Counted from the first letter of the stretch, positions 11,875 to 24,489 are shown. The stretch is DNA of 64,000 nt from Theropithecus gelada (GCF_003255815.1 NC_037673.1:10867006-10931005); one strand, 5' to 3'. Made by a program: numbers and translations. Notes: generated from the sequence alone by a model not told the origin.

Positions 11875-12164
11875 GCTGATGAATCCCTGTCTTACTTGAA
11901 TCTTTGCTCACCTCCCTGGGGTAACTACTGCATCATCATGGGTGTGATGTTTATGGAATCTTGGATGATAGAAGAGTCTGGGTTGAAAGGGAGAAAGGAA
12001 AACAAATCCCATTTTCTATCTGTTTGCTGCCAGACCTCGTGTCCTGCTGGCCAGCTGCCCGTGCAGCTCTGCTCCCTGAGTGCTGAGTGCTGCTGACCTG
12101 CCTGGTGGTGTGGCTTCCTGGTGCTCCATAGGAATGCAACAGCTGCCTGAGGGCATCTGCTAGG

Positions 12165-12622
12165 CTCCTCCTGCTGCTGTAACAAATTAACACAAACGTA
12201 GGGGCGTAAAATGCCAATTTATTCTTAAACATCTGGAGAACAGAAGTCAGCAATAGGCCCACAGGCTGAAATCAAGGTGTTGGCTGTGTTCCTTCTGGCG
12301 GCTCCAGGCGAAAATGTTTCCCTGCCTTTCCCAGCTTCTGCGGGCACCTTGGCTCATGGCTGCTTCCTCTGTCTTCAGAGCCAGTGGAGACTTTCTTACG
12401 TGGCATCACTTCGACACTCTTCTGCCTCCCTCTTTCACGTGTAAGAATCCTCGAGAGTATAAGGATCCACGCAAATAATCCAGCATAATCTCCCTATTTT
12501 AAGGTCAGGTGTTAGCAACCTTAATTCCATCTGCAACCTTAATTTTCCCTTGCCATGTAATTTAAGGTGTTCACAGGTTTTTGGGGATTAGCACATGGAC
12601 ATCATTGGGGGTCTGGCCTACC
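12165..12622 (-). mobile_element. MLT1-class LTR, reverse orientation
   Basis: Begins near CTGCTGTAACAAATTAACAC, passes through TGAAATCAAGGTGTTGGC, CATAATCTCCCTATTTTAAG and TTAATTCCATCTGCAACCTT, and ends near GGGTCTGGCCTACCAC. Confidence 0.8.
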
Positions 12623-13390
12623 ACCGGAGGTCAGACTGCTTTTTCATCACAGTTGGGCACACATTGGTACCCAAAGAAAACACGATAATCTCTTGCCTCC
12701 TTCAACCTGTCCAGGGCAAAGGAACAGGTTCAGGAAGTGTATTCACAAGAGTGTCCTCGAAGTACTCCTAGGCTCTTCTTTTAATACTTTTATCTCCAAA
12801 GGAAAAACGGGTAAAAACATTATCTGGTCAATTTATCGGTCTTCTATTGATTAATTGGAATGCAATGCTATCTGATTACATTCAAACGATTGTTTTTGCA
12901 AGCCAAGTGCTGAAGTTGTTTTCAAACATTATGTATGCTAATAAAGTTCAAGCTTACTTGTAACAATCTAGTAATGATTCTCTACAACTACCTATTGAGG
13001 GAAGACATCTGTATCTATATTTACCAGTGCTACCAGTTCCTACTGTGATGTCAAGCACATGGGAAGAGGGGGCAGAAGGAGAGCCCATTCACCCCCAGCT
13101 ACAAAACAGTTACTGGGGCCATTCAGGATGTGCAATGGAAAGAAGGATCTGGGAAAACACAGTCTTTTCCAAAAGCTCATCCAATGTATAGGAGAAGGCA
13201 TCTGTGTATAGTATTGGAGAGAAAATGTACACTTATTTAAGTTGTTATACACTGGATTTACAAAAAAAAATTATGTAAATATATATGGAGAATAATTAAC
13301 TGGTTTGGCTCTGGGTTGGAAGGTGAGGTAAGAGAGAATTACTAATACTATTTTTATTCCTTTTGTATTGCCTGATTGCTTTAAAAATTA
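12623..13390. other. Intronic sequence, no recognised feature
   Basis: AT-rich unique-looking DNA. Confidence 0.55.
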
Positions 13391-13691
13391 TTTTTATTTT
13401 TATTTTTTTGTGACAGGGTCTCACTCTGTTGCCTAGGCTGGAATGCAGTGGTATAATCAGGGCTCAATGCAGCCTCCACTTCCCAGCCTCAAGTGATCCT
13501 CTGATCTCAGACTTCCGAGTAGCTGGAACTACAGGTGCATGCCACTGAACCCAGCTAATTTTTAATTTTTTTGTAGATACAGGGTCTCCCTATGTTGCCT
13601 GGGCTGGTCTTGAGCTCTTGGGCTCAAGCAATCCTTTTGTCTTGACCTCCCAAAGTGCTGGGATTAGAGGCATGAGACATCATGCCCAGCT
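13391..13691 (-). mobile_element. AluJ-like, full length
   Basis: Reverse-orientation Alu with GACAGGGTCTCACTCTGTTG at the left and CATGCCCAGCTG at the right. Many diverged positions and GCTCAATGCAGCCTCCACTT-type wording fit the old J class. Confidence 0.9.
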
Positions 13692-14242
13692 GTTTGATTA
13701 CTTTCTAAAACACATGCATACAAGACTGTCATTTTTTTTTTTTTTTTATTGTGTAACGTGTTGGTGAACGCAATAACAGAAAAGGTCAGAGTAATTAGTG
13801 ACAATTCCATGACGAAAGTGATTGGCTTTACCTGTTTCTTTTGTGCTCAGAGTACCCTCTTGATGCTCTTGGCGAATAAAGGAGCCAAAGCTAGAAGTTA
13901 GAGGCTCCAGTCTTTGGAAGGCGTCTTCAGTAAAAATATCCTTCAGGGATGCTTAGTTATTCTAAGAATAGTTATAGATCTAATAAATATTGCCTTTGAA
14001 TGGGTTAAGTTTGGATATGCAAGAAGGCCAGATGTGAGAAGTACAGGCAGCTGTGCAAGCTGGCAAAGGGAGAAAAAACTCTTCAGGGATAGGAGAAACC
14101 AGACAGATGCCCTAGGCCAGCTGTGTCTGCACTCAGGAGTCCAGGTTGGCAGCAGACAGCCCTCAAAGGTTCTGCATCTTCATCTATGGCCAATTTTGGT
14201 CTGTGAATGAATATGAATGGCTGCTTGTGATTGATTTCTTTG
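13692..14242. other. Intronic sequence with a T16 run
   Basis: Unique-looking DNA; a homopolymer of 16 T lies at 13732-13747. Nothing else identified. Confidence 0.55.
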
Positions 14243-14247
14243 CCTGT

Positions 14248-14628
14248 TGCTATAGTTTGAAGGTGTTCTCCAAATTCATGTGTTGGAAACTTAATCCCAA
14301 TGTAACAGTGTTGATAAGTGGGAACATGAGGAGGTGACTAGATCCTGAGGGCTCTCAATGGATTAACATTGTTATCATGGGAGTAGGTTCCTTATTGCAA
14401 GAGTGGGTTTGTTATAAAACTGAGCCTGGCCCCCACTCACCCTCTGGCTCTCTCTTGAGCTTCCACCTTCTGCCCTCAACCATGATGGAGCAAGAAAGCC
14501 CTCACCATATGCCAGTCCCTTGACCTTGTACTTCCCAGCCTCCAGATATGTAAGAACTAAATCTCTGTTCTTTATAAATTACCTAGACTGTGGTATTCTG
14601 TTATAGCAGCATAAAATGGACTGAGACA
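14248..14628 (+). mobile_element. Solo MLT1-class LTR (MLT1B-like) with 5-bp TSD
   Basis: Starts TGCTATAGTTTGAAGGTG and ends GGACTGAGACA, flanked by CCTGT at 14243-14247 and 14629-14633. Internal GAGTGGGTTTGTTATAAAAC and GAGCCTGGCCCCCACTC fit the MLT1B type. No internal region remains. Confidence 0.87.
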
Positions 14629-14999
14629 CCTGTCAAATAGATGATAACTTGCTTGAATGAAAAGGAGACAGAATGACTAAACGATGCCAACACTAATGTA
14701 CTCTAGCCACAGAAAGGAAATAAAATTGAAAGCCAGCAAGAGAGCAGCTTCCTACTGTCTGCTTCTTCTTTATCCCTATTCCACAGAGAAATTAGAAACA
14801 GACCAGATAACATTCTTATCTCAAACATGTTAAAGGAATTTCAAGCAAGAGAGTGTGAAGTTGAATGCAAGAGGGATTCTTGAAGAGCCAGGGAGAAGGG
14901 TGTGAACAGTGAGAGGAACACACCAGGAACACTTCCATACCCCTACCTTGGCAGGTCCTCCTTTTTATAGTTCACTTGTAAGAAATGGAAGTATTTTAT
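14629..14999. other. Intronic sequence, no recognised feature
   Basis: Purine-rich unique-looking DNA. Confidence 0.55.
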
Positions 15000-15160
15000 T
15001 CTCCATAAGACAGGCTGTGGTACTGGAAAAGGTTTGGTGTCAAATTTAAACTCTTTTAGTAGCCTCCTGGTCTTGGGCAACACACTTAACATCATACCCT
15101 CAGTTTCTACATCTATAAAGTGGGCTGATGTTTAGAAGGATTAGATGAGGCAGTGTGTGA
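15000..15160 (+). mobile_element. MIR SINE
   Basis: The MIR core is visible: CTTGGGCAACACACTTAACA, CCTCAGTTTCTACATCTATA, AAGTGGGCTGATG and GGATTAGATGAGGCAGT in the consensus order. Confidence 0.8.
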
Positions 15161-15428
15161 TGCACGTGGGAGCCAGACCTGTTTCCTCTTTCCCCCTTGA
15201 CTTCTGCTCACTCAGGCATATGTGCCCGAGCAAAGGGCAGAGGAACCCATTTAACAAAGAGAAAATAAGAACAATACATGTAAAGAACCTAATGCCATGC
15301 ACAGAGGGCTATCCTATTATTCAGCTAATATCCCATTAGCTCTGGGAAAGCTGAACCTCTTTTCCTCGCTTTATTTTCCCATGAAACTCTCCAGGACTTC
15401 CCCTACCCTTCCTATACACTTGCTCCCC

Positions 15429-15877
15429 TGTACTAGTTTGCTAGAGCTGCTGTAAAACATTACCACAAGCTGGGAGGCTTAAGCAACAGAAATGTATCGT
15501 TTCACAGTTCAAGATCAAGGTGTCTGCAGGGCTGGTTCTTTCTGAGGGTTGTGAAAAAAAACTCTGCTCTGTGCCTCTCTCTTAGCTTCTGCTGGGTTGC
15601 TGGCAGTCTTTGATGCTCTTTTGGCTTGCAGGAGCAGGACCCTGATCTCTGCCTTCATCTTCACGTGATATTCTCCCTGTGAGTATGTGTGTTTGTGCCC
15701 ACATTTCCCATTTTTGTAATGACCAGTCACACCGGATTGGAACCCATCCTAATGACTTCATCTAAACTAACTTTATCAGCAATGACCCTACTTCCAAATA
15801 AGGCCACATTTTTCAGTAGCTGGGATTAGGACTGCAAAATGTGGATTTTGGAGGGAGGCATAATTTTACCCAAAACA
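15429..15877 (-). mobile_element. MLT1-class LTR (MLT1C-like), reverse orientation, near-matching TSD
   Basis: Runs from TGTACTAGTTTGCTAGAGC to TTTTACCCAAAACA. The flanking 5-mers are TCCCC and GCCCC. It contains ACTTCCAAATAAGGCCACAT. Likely a solo LTR. Confidence 0.85.
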
Positions 15878-17034
15878 GCCCCCAATAAGGAGAGTGAATC
15901 GTTTGACTGGTGGGTGATGAAGCTCTGGCAGTGGCTGAGATTTTGCACTTGTTGGAGCTAAGCTATAACATAGCACCAGGGACCGTGGGAGGCAGTGATG
16001 TTGGATGGGTTTTTCAGCTTTTCAAATCCCAGGTTTTCCATAGGGGCGGTCCCCAGGTCTACACCAGCTAGGGCTTTCTATGAGCAGATCCTTAGCCTGC
16101 CATTTGGTGGCAGTTCGAAAGTCATGATCTCCATCCAGTGTTCTCACCAGTAAACAGACTGTTTACTTTCCATGTGTCTGTTTTCGTTGTCTTATTTTTC
16201 AATTAGTTCTAAACTTGGGAGAGGAAAAGGGTGTGTTTATTAGGCCCCTGGGTCCTAATATACAGATTTTAAGGAGGCATCAGGGAAGCAACAAAGGCCT
16301 GGGGAGCTCGGGAAGGTTTGGGAAGTGGCCTGAGCTCCCACCGCCTCCAGTCCACGTGCAGGCTGCCTGACCAGAGCCTGGTCTCCCTACTTGGAGTCGC
16401 CTGCTGCTTCCTCTGAGGACCCATCACGTGCTCTCCTTGTATCCTGGGGCACAAAGGGCTGAGTGAGTCAGGGTAAGGGTTACTGTGGCCACCGACAGAG
16501 GAGATGTCAAGGCCTTGGGGCTCTTCTTTTTTGTCCACAGAAATGGAGGCAGAGAATGAGGTCTTAGGGGACAACAGGTATCCTTCGAGTTGGTGGAAAG
16601 AAGCTGTATTTCCCTCAAGGGACCGCCGTCTCACCCCTCTTCTGGAGGAAGGGCCTCCACCCAAGCTGAGATGATCTAGGAGACAAATGTTGTTTTATTG
16701 GATGGGGTTCCTAGCTCCTGTTGGTGGACCACTTTTCCTAAGGAAATAGATGTGTGCAGGATGCTATGCCCAAGATGCAGAACGGGACCCAGTGCTCAGC
16801 CCCTGACTCTCCCTTTATCATTCCCAACAGCTCCCAAGACTTTCATTACAATTGCCCGATGGCTGCCTCAGCAGAGACAGTGGACTAGAGCCAGCAGCCA
16901 TCAGTTTCCGATTGGTCAGACCCTATGCCAAGCAATTTATGTGCATGACTGCAGGGCCAGGATTTGGATGAGGAATATGAGGCTCTCACCTCAGTGCAAC
17001 ATTTAAGGGAGTGCTAAAAAAAAAAAAACCTTAC
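15878..17034. other. Intronic sequence, no recognised feature
   Basis: Unique-looking, moderately GC-rich DNA between 16.27 and 16.9 kb with an A13 run near 17018. A 131-codon minus-strand frame (16269-16664) shows no recognisable domain and I do not call it a gene. Confidence 0.5.
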
Positions 17035-17480
17035 TAATTATGATAAACAATGTATATATTTTTATAATAAAATATGTATTGTATAAAATTATCTTAACCA
17101 TTTTTTTTTTTTTTTGAGACAGAGTCTCGCTCTGTCGCCCAGGCTGGAATGCAGTGGCCAGATCTCAGCTCACTGCAAGCTCCGCCTCCCGGGTTTACAC
17201 CATTCTCCTGCCTCAGCCTCCCAAGTAGCTGGGACTACAGGCACCCGCCACCTCACCCAGCTAGTCTTTTTTGTATTTTTTAGTAGAGACGGGGTTTCAC
17301 CGAGTTAGCCAGGATGGTCTCGATCTCCTGACCTCATGATCCACCCATCTCGGCCTCCCAAAGTGCTGGGATTACAGGCTTGAGCCACCGTGCCCGGCCT
17401 ATCTTAACCATTTTTAAAAGTTCAGTAGGGCTAAGTACATTCACATTGTTGTGCTGAAGAACATTTTAATGCAATATTTT
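17035..17480. mobile_element. Old L1-like fragment, split by an Alu
   Basis: The parts 17035-17100 and 17411-17480 join across the Alu into a TCTTAACCATTTTTAAAAG then TAAGTACATTCACATTGTTG sequence typical of an old L1M tail. A second copy of the same family lies at 45595-45760. Confidence 0.6.
17101..17399 (-). mobile_element. Young AluY of Old World monkey (AluYRa) type, full length
   Basis: Complete, little-diverged Alu in reverse orientation. Flanking duplications TATCTTAACCA lie before the T-run and at 17400-17410. Diagnostic positions differ from human AluY: GTGGCCAGATCTCAGC, GGGTTTACACC, CCACCTCACCCAGCTAGT, TTGTATTTTTTAGTAG and CAGGCTTGAGCC. These are the changes I associate with cercopithecid YRa elements and are the main evidence for the host lineage. 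Confidence 0.93.
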
Positions 17481-17611
17481 TTCATCTAAGTCAAAGCAAA
17501 AAAATTCAGGATGAAAATATTACCAAAAATGTAAACTGAAGGTGGGGTCTGACCCTGCATTGCTCAGCCTCCCTTGCCTCACCCCCTCCCAGCCCTACGT
17601 GACTGGCCCAT

Positions 17612-17765
17612 CCCTCTTTAGATGGAGAAACTGAGGCACAGAGCAGCTACCTCAGTGACCCAAGATTACACAACCTGTGGTTTCCATTCAGATGCAGATG
17701 TGGACGCCTGCTCCTCTGAGCTTGGATTTTACGCCTGTCCACATAACACTCATCTCAAAGACAGT
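17612..17765 (-). mobile_element. MIR SINE, reverse orientation
   Basis: GATGGAGAAACTGAGGCACA, CCAAGATTACACAACCTG and TGCTCCTCTGAGCTTGG follow the inverted MIR consensus order. Confidence 0.78.
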
Positions 17766-18049
17766 GGCAACTAACTGAGGTTCCCAGTGCAACACCTAGG
17801 ACACAGTCCAGGATCTGCAAATGGGGCTACTGCTATCATGGGTCCGCTCGTCCTTCTGCCAGCTCCACTCTCTTCTCCTCCTTGTCCCTGCCCCGCCTCT
17901 CTAATCTTCTCTCCACCCTATGGGAATGGCTACATTTGTATAGCAAGAGGAGCCCCGTGTCTCTTCCAATCACACTTCCATGGTCTACGAAAATCAAGAC
18001 ACCTCCTCCAAATGACCCTCCTTCACAGACAGTCTTAACAATCAGCTCC

Positions 18050-18460
18050 CAATAGGCCTTTCCCCTCTCCATCCCTCCCCGCAAACCACGCCCTGGCGGG
18101 CCACACTGAACCACCTATCTGTCCCCAGACATGCATCGTCTTCCTCCTACAGGTGGATCTTATGGCCTGGAGCATCTCTCTGCGCCTTCACCGGCAAACT
18201 CTCCTTCTTCCCCAGGACATACTCTGGGGTGGGTTCCTAGAGTTCTTCAGGTGGAGTCCATAGTTCCCTCCCAAGGAGCTGTCCGGTAGGTTGCCATGGA
18301 CTGTTTTATGACACAAAGTATCCCCATGATGCACCACAGTTCAGGCTTCCTCCTCTTCTGTTAAACCACAACTGTCACGTCTTCCTCATCTTTGTTCCTA
18401 TAATGCCTGGCAAAGTCCTGGGCACATACTAGAAATTCATGATATGTTTGTGTGGAATAA
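18050..18460 (+). mobile_element. L2 LINE, 3' end
   Basis: The last 80 bp read CTTCCTCATCTTTGTTCC, AATGCCTGGCAAAGTCCTGG, GCACATACTAGAAATTCATG and TTTGTGTGGAATAA, matching an L2 tail. The upstream part is more diverged and its edge is uncertain. Confidence 0.65.
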
Positions 18461-18619
18461 GAGCTGTGATCCATTTTATCTAAGCTGTTGATCTAGCACT
18501 GGGCCAAGAAGAAGAGGCTGAGATGGCTACGGCTGCTCCAGTTATCTAGGGGAGGGGCAGACTGGCTGTGGAGTTCCGGGCTGACAGGCTGACTCTAAGG
18601 CAGCAGCGTCTTGGGAAAA

Positions 18620-18840
18620 GCATTCCGTCCAGATTCGGAAAGCCCAGCTTTGCATCTTGGTTTGTGGCTTTCTACCAAGGGCTCCAGGGCAAACTGCTGA
18701 ACTTCTCCAAGCTTCAGTTTTTTCTTATTTAAAATTGGAAAAAAAAAAAAAAAACAACCCATAACATATCATCTATGATGTTATCCTGAGAATTACGTGA
18801 TGATTAGAGGTATTAAAGAGTTATTTTGTCCATAAAGCAC
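18620..18840 (+). mobile_element. MIR SINE with expanded A-run
   Basis: MIR order from CAAACTGCTGAACTTCTCCA and GCTTCAGTTTTTTC to a GATTAGAGGTATTAAAG end, interrupted at 18739-18754 by a run of 16 A. Confidence 0.65.
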
Positions 18841-20009
18841 GAGAGTGACATTATTATTTATTGATTTCTTAACGGTGCTGATAAGCACACTCTAATGGCT
18901 TCCTTCAGATGAGGTGGTTGAGGAATTCAGAATCATAAAAACCAAGGGCAACATGAGCACCTCATGAGGACAAAATGTACTAAGCAGGTCAACGAGGCTG
19001 CCCCAAGGAAAAGATATTCTGCTGTTTGACAAAACTAATTGATGTGGTGGTTTCATTTAGCAGAATTATCAGCAACGCACACGCTGGAAAACAAGTAGTT
19101 ATGTGTCTCTACCCAAGAAATTAATCTAATCTGGAAACTGGGGATGACAAAAATGAAGTCAGTTCTCTCTCCAACTGGGAAGATTTTATGAACAACCAGG
19201 AAAGTGAAAAGGTTCCTTGCTTAGATTAGTGCAGGACAGTTATTAGGCAGCTGGCACAGCAGAAAAATAAGGGCCATTCATCAATTCGGTCATTCACTCA
19301 TTCATTCAGGTAGGAGCTATTTATTCAGGATGTTGTTTTGGGGAAAGACAAAACTGATACTGATCAAAGACATGATCATCATGTACATGAGAATGTCGCT
19401 TGTGAAGTGATGGGCATTAAATACCCAAGCACACAGGCAAGAACATCCCTCCAAATTGTGAGAAGTTCTGAATCAAAAGCCCAGAACGCTTTCACAAGGC
19501 CATAGAGAAGGCCAAATGTATATGGAATGGACGTGTCAAGGAGGGCCTCTTACAACAAGAGACATTTAAGCTGGGATACAGAGGTGGAAAGTCCTCCAGA
19601 TGCTGGTAGTCACATGTAAAGGTCCTGAGATAGAAAAAACCTCAATGTACAGAACAATGGAAAAGAGGCTAGTATTGTAAACATGGCAACTGAGGAGCAG
19701 AGGGGCCCCACACGAGGCAGGAGACTTGCAGAGCCCTATGTCCACACAGCTGAGACGGGCTGACACCAGTTCTCAGATGCTTAAAATAAAATGGTGAAAT
19801 CTGTGTAGAACCTTTCTCTTAAGGACTCAGGAAGAGTGATACAAGACAGATGGTCATAATAATCCAGCAGTTGAAGAAAAAACTTTTGCAGAATGAGGAG
19901 ACAACATAAAAGGAAGGTAATGTGAGAAAAAGAGAAGAATATGGCCCAGAAAATGTAATGGAGGTGAACATACAGAAAAAAAAAAGGAAGAGCTGTGAAA
20001 AGCAGTTGG
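18841..20009. other. Intronic sequence with an ancient repeat-like stretch
   Basis: From about 19430 to 19760 the wording (GGAGGGCCTCTTACAACAAG, GACATTTAAGCTGGGAT, AAAGGTCCTGAGATAG) resembles an ancient mammalian interspersed repeat whose name I cannot fix; a similar stretch lies at 43580-43740. The rest is unique-looking. Confidence 0.45.
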
Positions 20010-20560
20010 TAGTTTTCAGAAGTGATACAGAGTTACCATGCAATCCATCAATTCTGCTCCTACGTATATACCCCAAATAATTGAAATGGGTATGTAAACA
20101 AATACAATAGCCGAAGAGTGAACACAGCTCACGTGTCCATCAATGGATGAGTGGATACACCAAATGTGCTATATCCATGCAGCGGAATATTATTCAGTCA
20201 CATAAAGGAATAAAGTTCTAAAACATGCTACAACATGGATGAACCTTGAACACGTCATGCTAAGTGAAGGAAGCCAGTCATAAAAGCCATCTATTGTATG
20301 ATCCTATATATATATGGAATATGCAGGAAAGATAATTCATAGAGAAAGAGCACAGGTTGGTAATTGCCAGGGCCTGGGCAAGGCAGAATGGGAGTAACTG
20401 CTTAATGAATATGGGGTTTTCTTTCCGGGTGATGAAAATATTTTGGAACTAGGTAGATGTGATTTTCACCACACTTTGAAAGTACTAAATGCTGCTGAGT
20501 TGTTCAGTTTTAAATGGTTAATTTGATGTTATGTAAATTTCTTCTAAATTAGTTGGAATG
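20010..20560 (+). mobile_element. L1M-class LINE, 3' end
   Basis: Contains the L1 end-of-ORF2 phrases in DNA (GTGTCCATCAATGGATGAGT, GCGGAATATTATTCAGTCAC, AACATGGATGAACCTTGAA) followed by an L1M-type 3' UTR (GGTTGGTAATTGCCAGGG, GATGAAAATATTTTGGAACT). Stops and indels break the frame, so it is dead. Confidence 0.9.
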
Positions 20561-22828
20561 AAAGGGATAGAAAGGATAGGGGAGGAAATGCCTGGGAGGT
20601 TGGAGGGTCATAATCTGGTCACAAATAGAAGGTGTTGCTGGTTGGAGGGGCTCATTCTGCTGCTGGTTGGATCTGCCTGAGGCAGGTGCATCTGGGTTTG
20701 GTGGTCTATGGCACTCCTTGACCTTTGTCTTCACCTGAATTAAAGTCTTCATAGCTCAGTAAGTTTTAATGACAGAGGAGGGAGCTTCCAAGCCCAATGA
20801 GGTATAAGAAGTGAGGGGAGCCCTTTCTCCAGCAGTGTCCCCGCCTGGTGGTGCTTTGGTGCTGCCTGTCTGGGCTGCTGTCCCCTTCCATCCCTGTGGG
20901 AGTGGGAAGCTGCTGGGACAGGCAGCTCCACCTTCCCAAGGCCTCTGTGTTACCTCTGGGGATCCCAGCTTGGTGCTTGAGAGGAAACAGGAGGCTATTC
21001 TGCCTCAACGATTTCCCCTCAAACAGGAATGATCCCTGGGAAATCCTAATAAGCCCTGGCATCATTTCTTTTGTGAGCCTGTTACTGCAGGAGCTGGCAG
21101 AGAATGCTCTGCTTCATCTGACTCTTAATCTATTTCAGCTGCTTAGGAGTGACGGGGTCAAGGACAAATGACATTTAATCATGTGTGGTAGCCAGGATGG
21201 CAGTGCTGCCTGCAGAGGAGAAATCAGAAAAGTTCCTTTGTGTTCTAGGAAGAAACTCAGCGCTGCTTCCATGCACATTAAGGAGAAACGCTGCCCTTCA
21301 AGCCCCATCAGATTCTGAACAATGCGACAGGCCACACGCCACGCCTCCTGGCAGGCCTCAAAAGGACATGATGCTTTTGCTTACCTGAAACCATTATTTT
21401 TTGCAGTAAGCTTCATTTCCTCCAACCACCTGACTCTAACTTGTGCAAAATAGCTCCGTGAGCAGTAAGTACCCATCAGGGTGATGCTTTCCTTTGGCAG
21501 AACCCTCATGTGTTTATATAAATTAGTCTGCAATTAGCAATTACATTGTTGTTCCAAAATAAGGGCAGGCAACATGTAACCCTGGGAAGAACAATGGTCT
21601 GGACATGGAAGTCCAGACAGGACTATTATGGAGAATTATGGGGGATGATTAATCAGCTGGCCTCTTCCTGGGCACGGCCATTCTCACATACAATCTTTGT
21701 GCTAACGCAGCTACTTTCTGGTAATAAGTTACCGTAAGAGAAGTGTAATTAGCTGTTGGGATTCATTAACTCCAGTCAGTGCATCACCGGTACAACATCT
21801 TCCTTGCCAGTTTACTGCTTGTTAATGGGGAGCGATGATGTATTTGTACCTCTACGGAACGACAAGGAAGGACACAGGGCTAATCTGAAGTCCTGGCAGT
21901 CTGTCCTTTTAGGTAGCAGACTGAAATACTGAAAATGAGTATATGACACAGAGGAAGAGTCCAGGGTCCTGAAAAGCCAGTGTGGAAGGCTGTCAGTCCG
22001 TTCACACATATTATTATTAAATATCGCTTCTTCGGTTAATCCTGTTGGAGGCAAGAACATGTTGACCAAGCACGAAACCTGGACAGGGCTGTCTTCCCTT
22101 TAGCTTTTGCCTGCTTTAGAAAATTTTGTAGTGGGTACTTCTAGAAGCTTCTGTCAGTTTAGAACAAGAACTAACAAGACTTAAGGAGTATTGACTTTTA
22201 CTTTCAATTGCTTCTCAATTCTGTTTCCAGAATAAGCAATTGGCTTTCTGTGACATGATGAAGATCCCATCCCAGAGAGGCAGACGGGGGCCCCACGAGG
22301 CTGTGCAGGAAGGCAAGCGCTAATTCTCTCTGCTCACCCCAAAGGCACCTCTGCTTCCTATGAGATCCCCACACTGCCAGTGAGTCAGTGTTTGGAGACC
22401 CCACCTCTCACTTCCACAGCACAGCTGCACAGGGCAATGGAAAAGAACCCAGGGAACCGGACCTCCTGCTGAACCTCCATCCCACAGTGATCGTCAAGCA
22501 TCCCTGAGTAAATCCGGTGGACTTCTCCACTGGCCAGCACAGTGACAGGACAAAGTTGTTATCCTAGGCAAAGGGGCCCGAGAGCACAGAACGGCACATG
22601 GAGACTTTTCTACTCACTTACTTGAAATAGGCTTGGTCAACTAGAGGGAAACTGAATTTTATTTCAAACATTCTTGGTTAATTAAGGACCAACCAGACTC
22701 AAGGAAAAGAGGATATGGGGCCAGCAGAATGTGGAGATGCGCGGTGCAGCACAAAGAGTATCCAGCTCTGCACGCTGACATCAGGTGGCGGCAGGCGGTG
22801 AGGCCTCTGAACTGCTGTCTTCATTTTT
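20561..22828. other. Intronic sequence, no recognised feature
   Basis: The longest largely repeat-free stretch left of the exon, about 2.3 kb. Short overlapping frames at 20.77-21.17 kb lack any recognised domain or convincing splice context. Confidence 0.5.
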
Positions 22829-23119
22829 TCTTTTTTTTTTGAGGGGGAGTTTTGCTCTTGTCGCCTAGGTTGGAGTGCAGGAGCATGATCTCGGCTCACT
22901 GCAACCTCTGCTTCTGGGTTCAAGAGATTCTCTGCCTCAGACTCCTGAGTAGCTGGGATTACAGGTTCCCGCCACCACACCTGGCTAATGTTTGTATTTT
23001 TAGTAGAGACGGGGTTTCACCATGTTGGCCAAGCTGGTCTTGAACTCCTGACCTTGTGATCCACCCACCTCAGCCTCCCAAAGTGCTGGCATGACAGGCG
23101 TGAGCCACAGTGTCTGGCC
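22829..23119 (-). mobile_element. AluS, full length
   Basis: Reverse-orientation Alu from GAGGGGGAGTTTTGCTCTTG to GTGTCTGGCC. Flanks carry an imperfect duplication around AACTGCTGTCTT / AACTGCTGCCTT. Confidence 0.94.
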
Positions 23120-24489
23120 TAAACTGCTGCCTTCTAAGTGCCTTTCATGCTTCTCATTGCTGGTGTTTTCCTTCCTCCAAAAGGATAACATCTACAAGCT
23201 GGAGATCTTCACTTAAGGTTCCTCAACAGGGTCATGGCCCCATGTGGACTCTGCTTGTTCTGTGAGCTGCACTAACTCACTGGTTGTTTAGCCCAACTTT
23301 GGTATATGTCAGTTTTATTTATTTTCAAATAATGACACTTTGAAAAGGGAAAGAATAAACAGCATGAAAATAGATGTGTTAAAGTGCTGGAGAGGCTGGG
23401 TATGTAAGCAGTAAATGATAGTGTTTGGTGTGCTCTTTCTTCTTCAATTTACGGTTAATAGATTTGTTTGCTTCTCCTCCAGGGAAGTTACTTCTTATGC
23501 AGTGTAATATAATTTGGGAGGCAGCAGGAAGAAAAATTATATTTTTAATATCAAGAAGTTATGAAGGATTTAAAGAATGAACAAGCTTTTTATTTATCAG
23601 GGAGCTAATACCCTGTACTACTGTTTTATAGAAATATCTATTAAACACCATTTTAAACCAATTGAAAATTCACTAGACTTTCTCATTGAATTTCTTTTAA
23701 AGTGAGTAATTTGTTCATATTAATGGAACAATCCAAATATTCACGTCTTCATAGGAAGAATGACTAGTCATTCACACTGAAAAGATAAAATTAAATATTT
23801 GCTTGTCCTTTTAAAAGAAGACCATATTTGCAATCAAATTATAGGATACATAATTTAAAACAACTTTTAGTTGCAGTGTGCCAATTTTCATAATTAAGTA
23901 GATCAAACTTTGCAGAAATAAGTGATGAAAACTTTACAAGGGAATAGCATGATGTGGGATTTTATATTAATCATTTGTATTTAAGGAGAAATCATTATAC
24001 TCTCACTTTTTCTAGCTTAGAAAACAAAATAGTGTTTGGGAAGAAATTACCCCAATACTATTTCATGGAACAAAAATGCCAGGAAGAACTCTGGACAATG
24101 ATACTCCTTTTGGGGAAGAAAGACCACCTGAAAGCAATGAAAAATGAAGCTTTTTCAAACTTTTCCTAATGGAAAAGACAGGGCACATGCAAAATCCCGA
24201 AGAGATACAAAGCTCAGGGGCTACAAGATAGAAACTTTAAGCCAGCTTCAAGTAAAAAGCTTTTATATGTAAAGAATGAATGTGTTAGTAAGAGAGAGGT
24301 GGATCAGCCACGGAGATACTGAAAACAGGAATATTGTCTTCTGAGGCATTAATTATGGAAAACATATCCCAGCTTGTCCAGCCTGGGGCATATAACATGG
24401 ACCTAGATGCATCAGACTGTCTTATCTTAATGATATTATGCAGGAATGTCAACTGTAGACTCCACCGATTCTTCTATTTGCAACTAAGT
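23120..24489. other. Intronic sequence, no recognised feature
   Basis: AT-rich unique-looking DNA. Confidence 0.55.

Noticed and set aside
11503..12096. 197-codon plus-strand open frame with a 28-residue internal repeat
   Set aside because: It starts inside an inverted Alu and runs across the 84-bp tandem duplication; the repeat length being a multiple of three keeps the frame open by chance. No family recognised.
15000..15160. tRNA-like sequence in MIR elements
   Set aside because: MIR SINEs derive from tRNA, but no intact tRNA cloverleaf with A and B boxes and an acceptor stem is visible in this window.
16269..16664. 131-codon minus-strand frame in GC-richer DNA
   Set aside because: No domain, no convincing donor/acceptor pair and no link to CTNND2 coding sequence.
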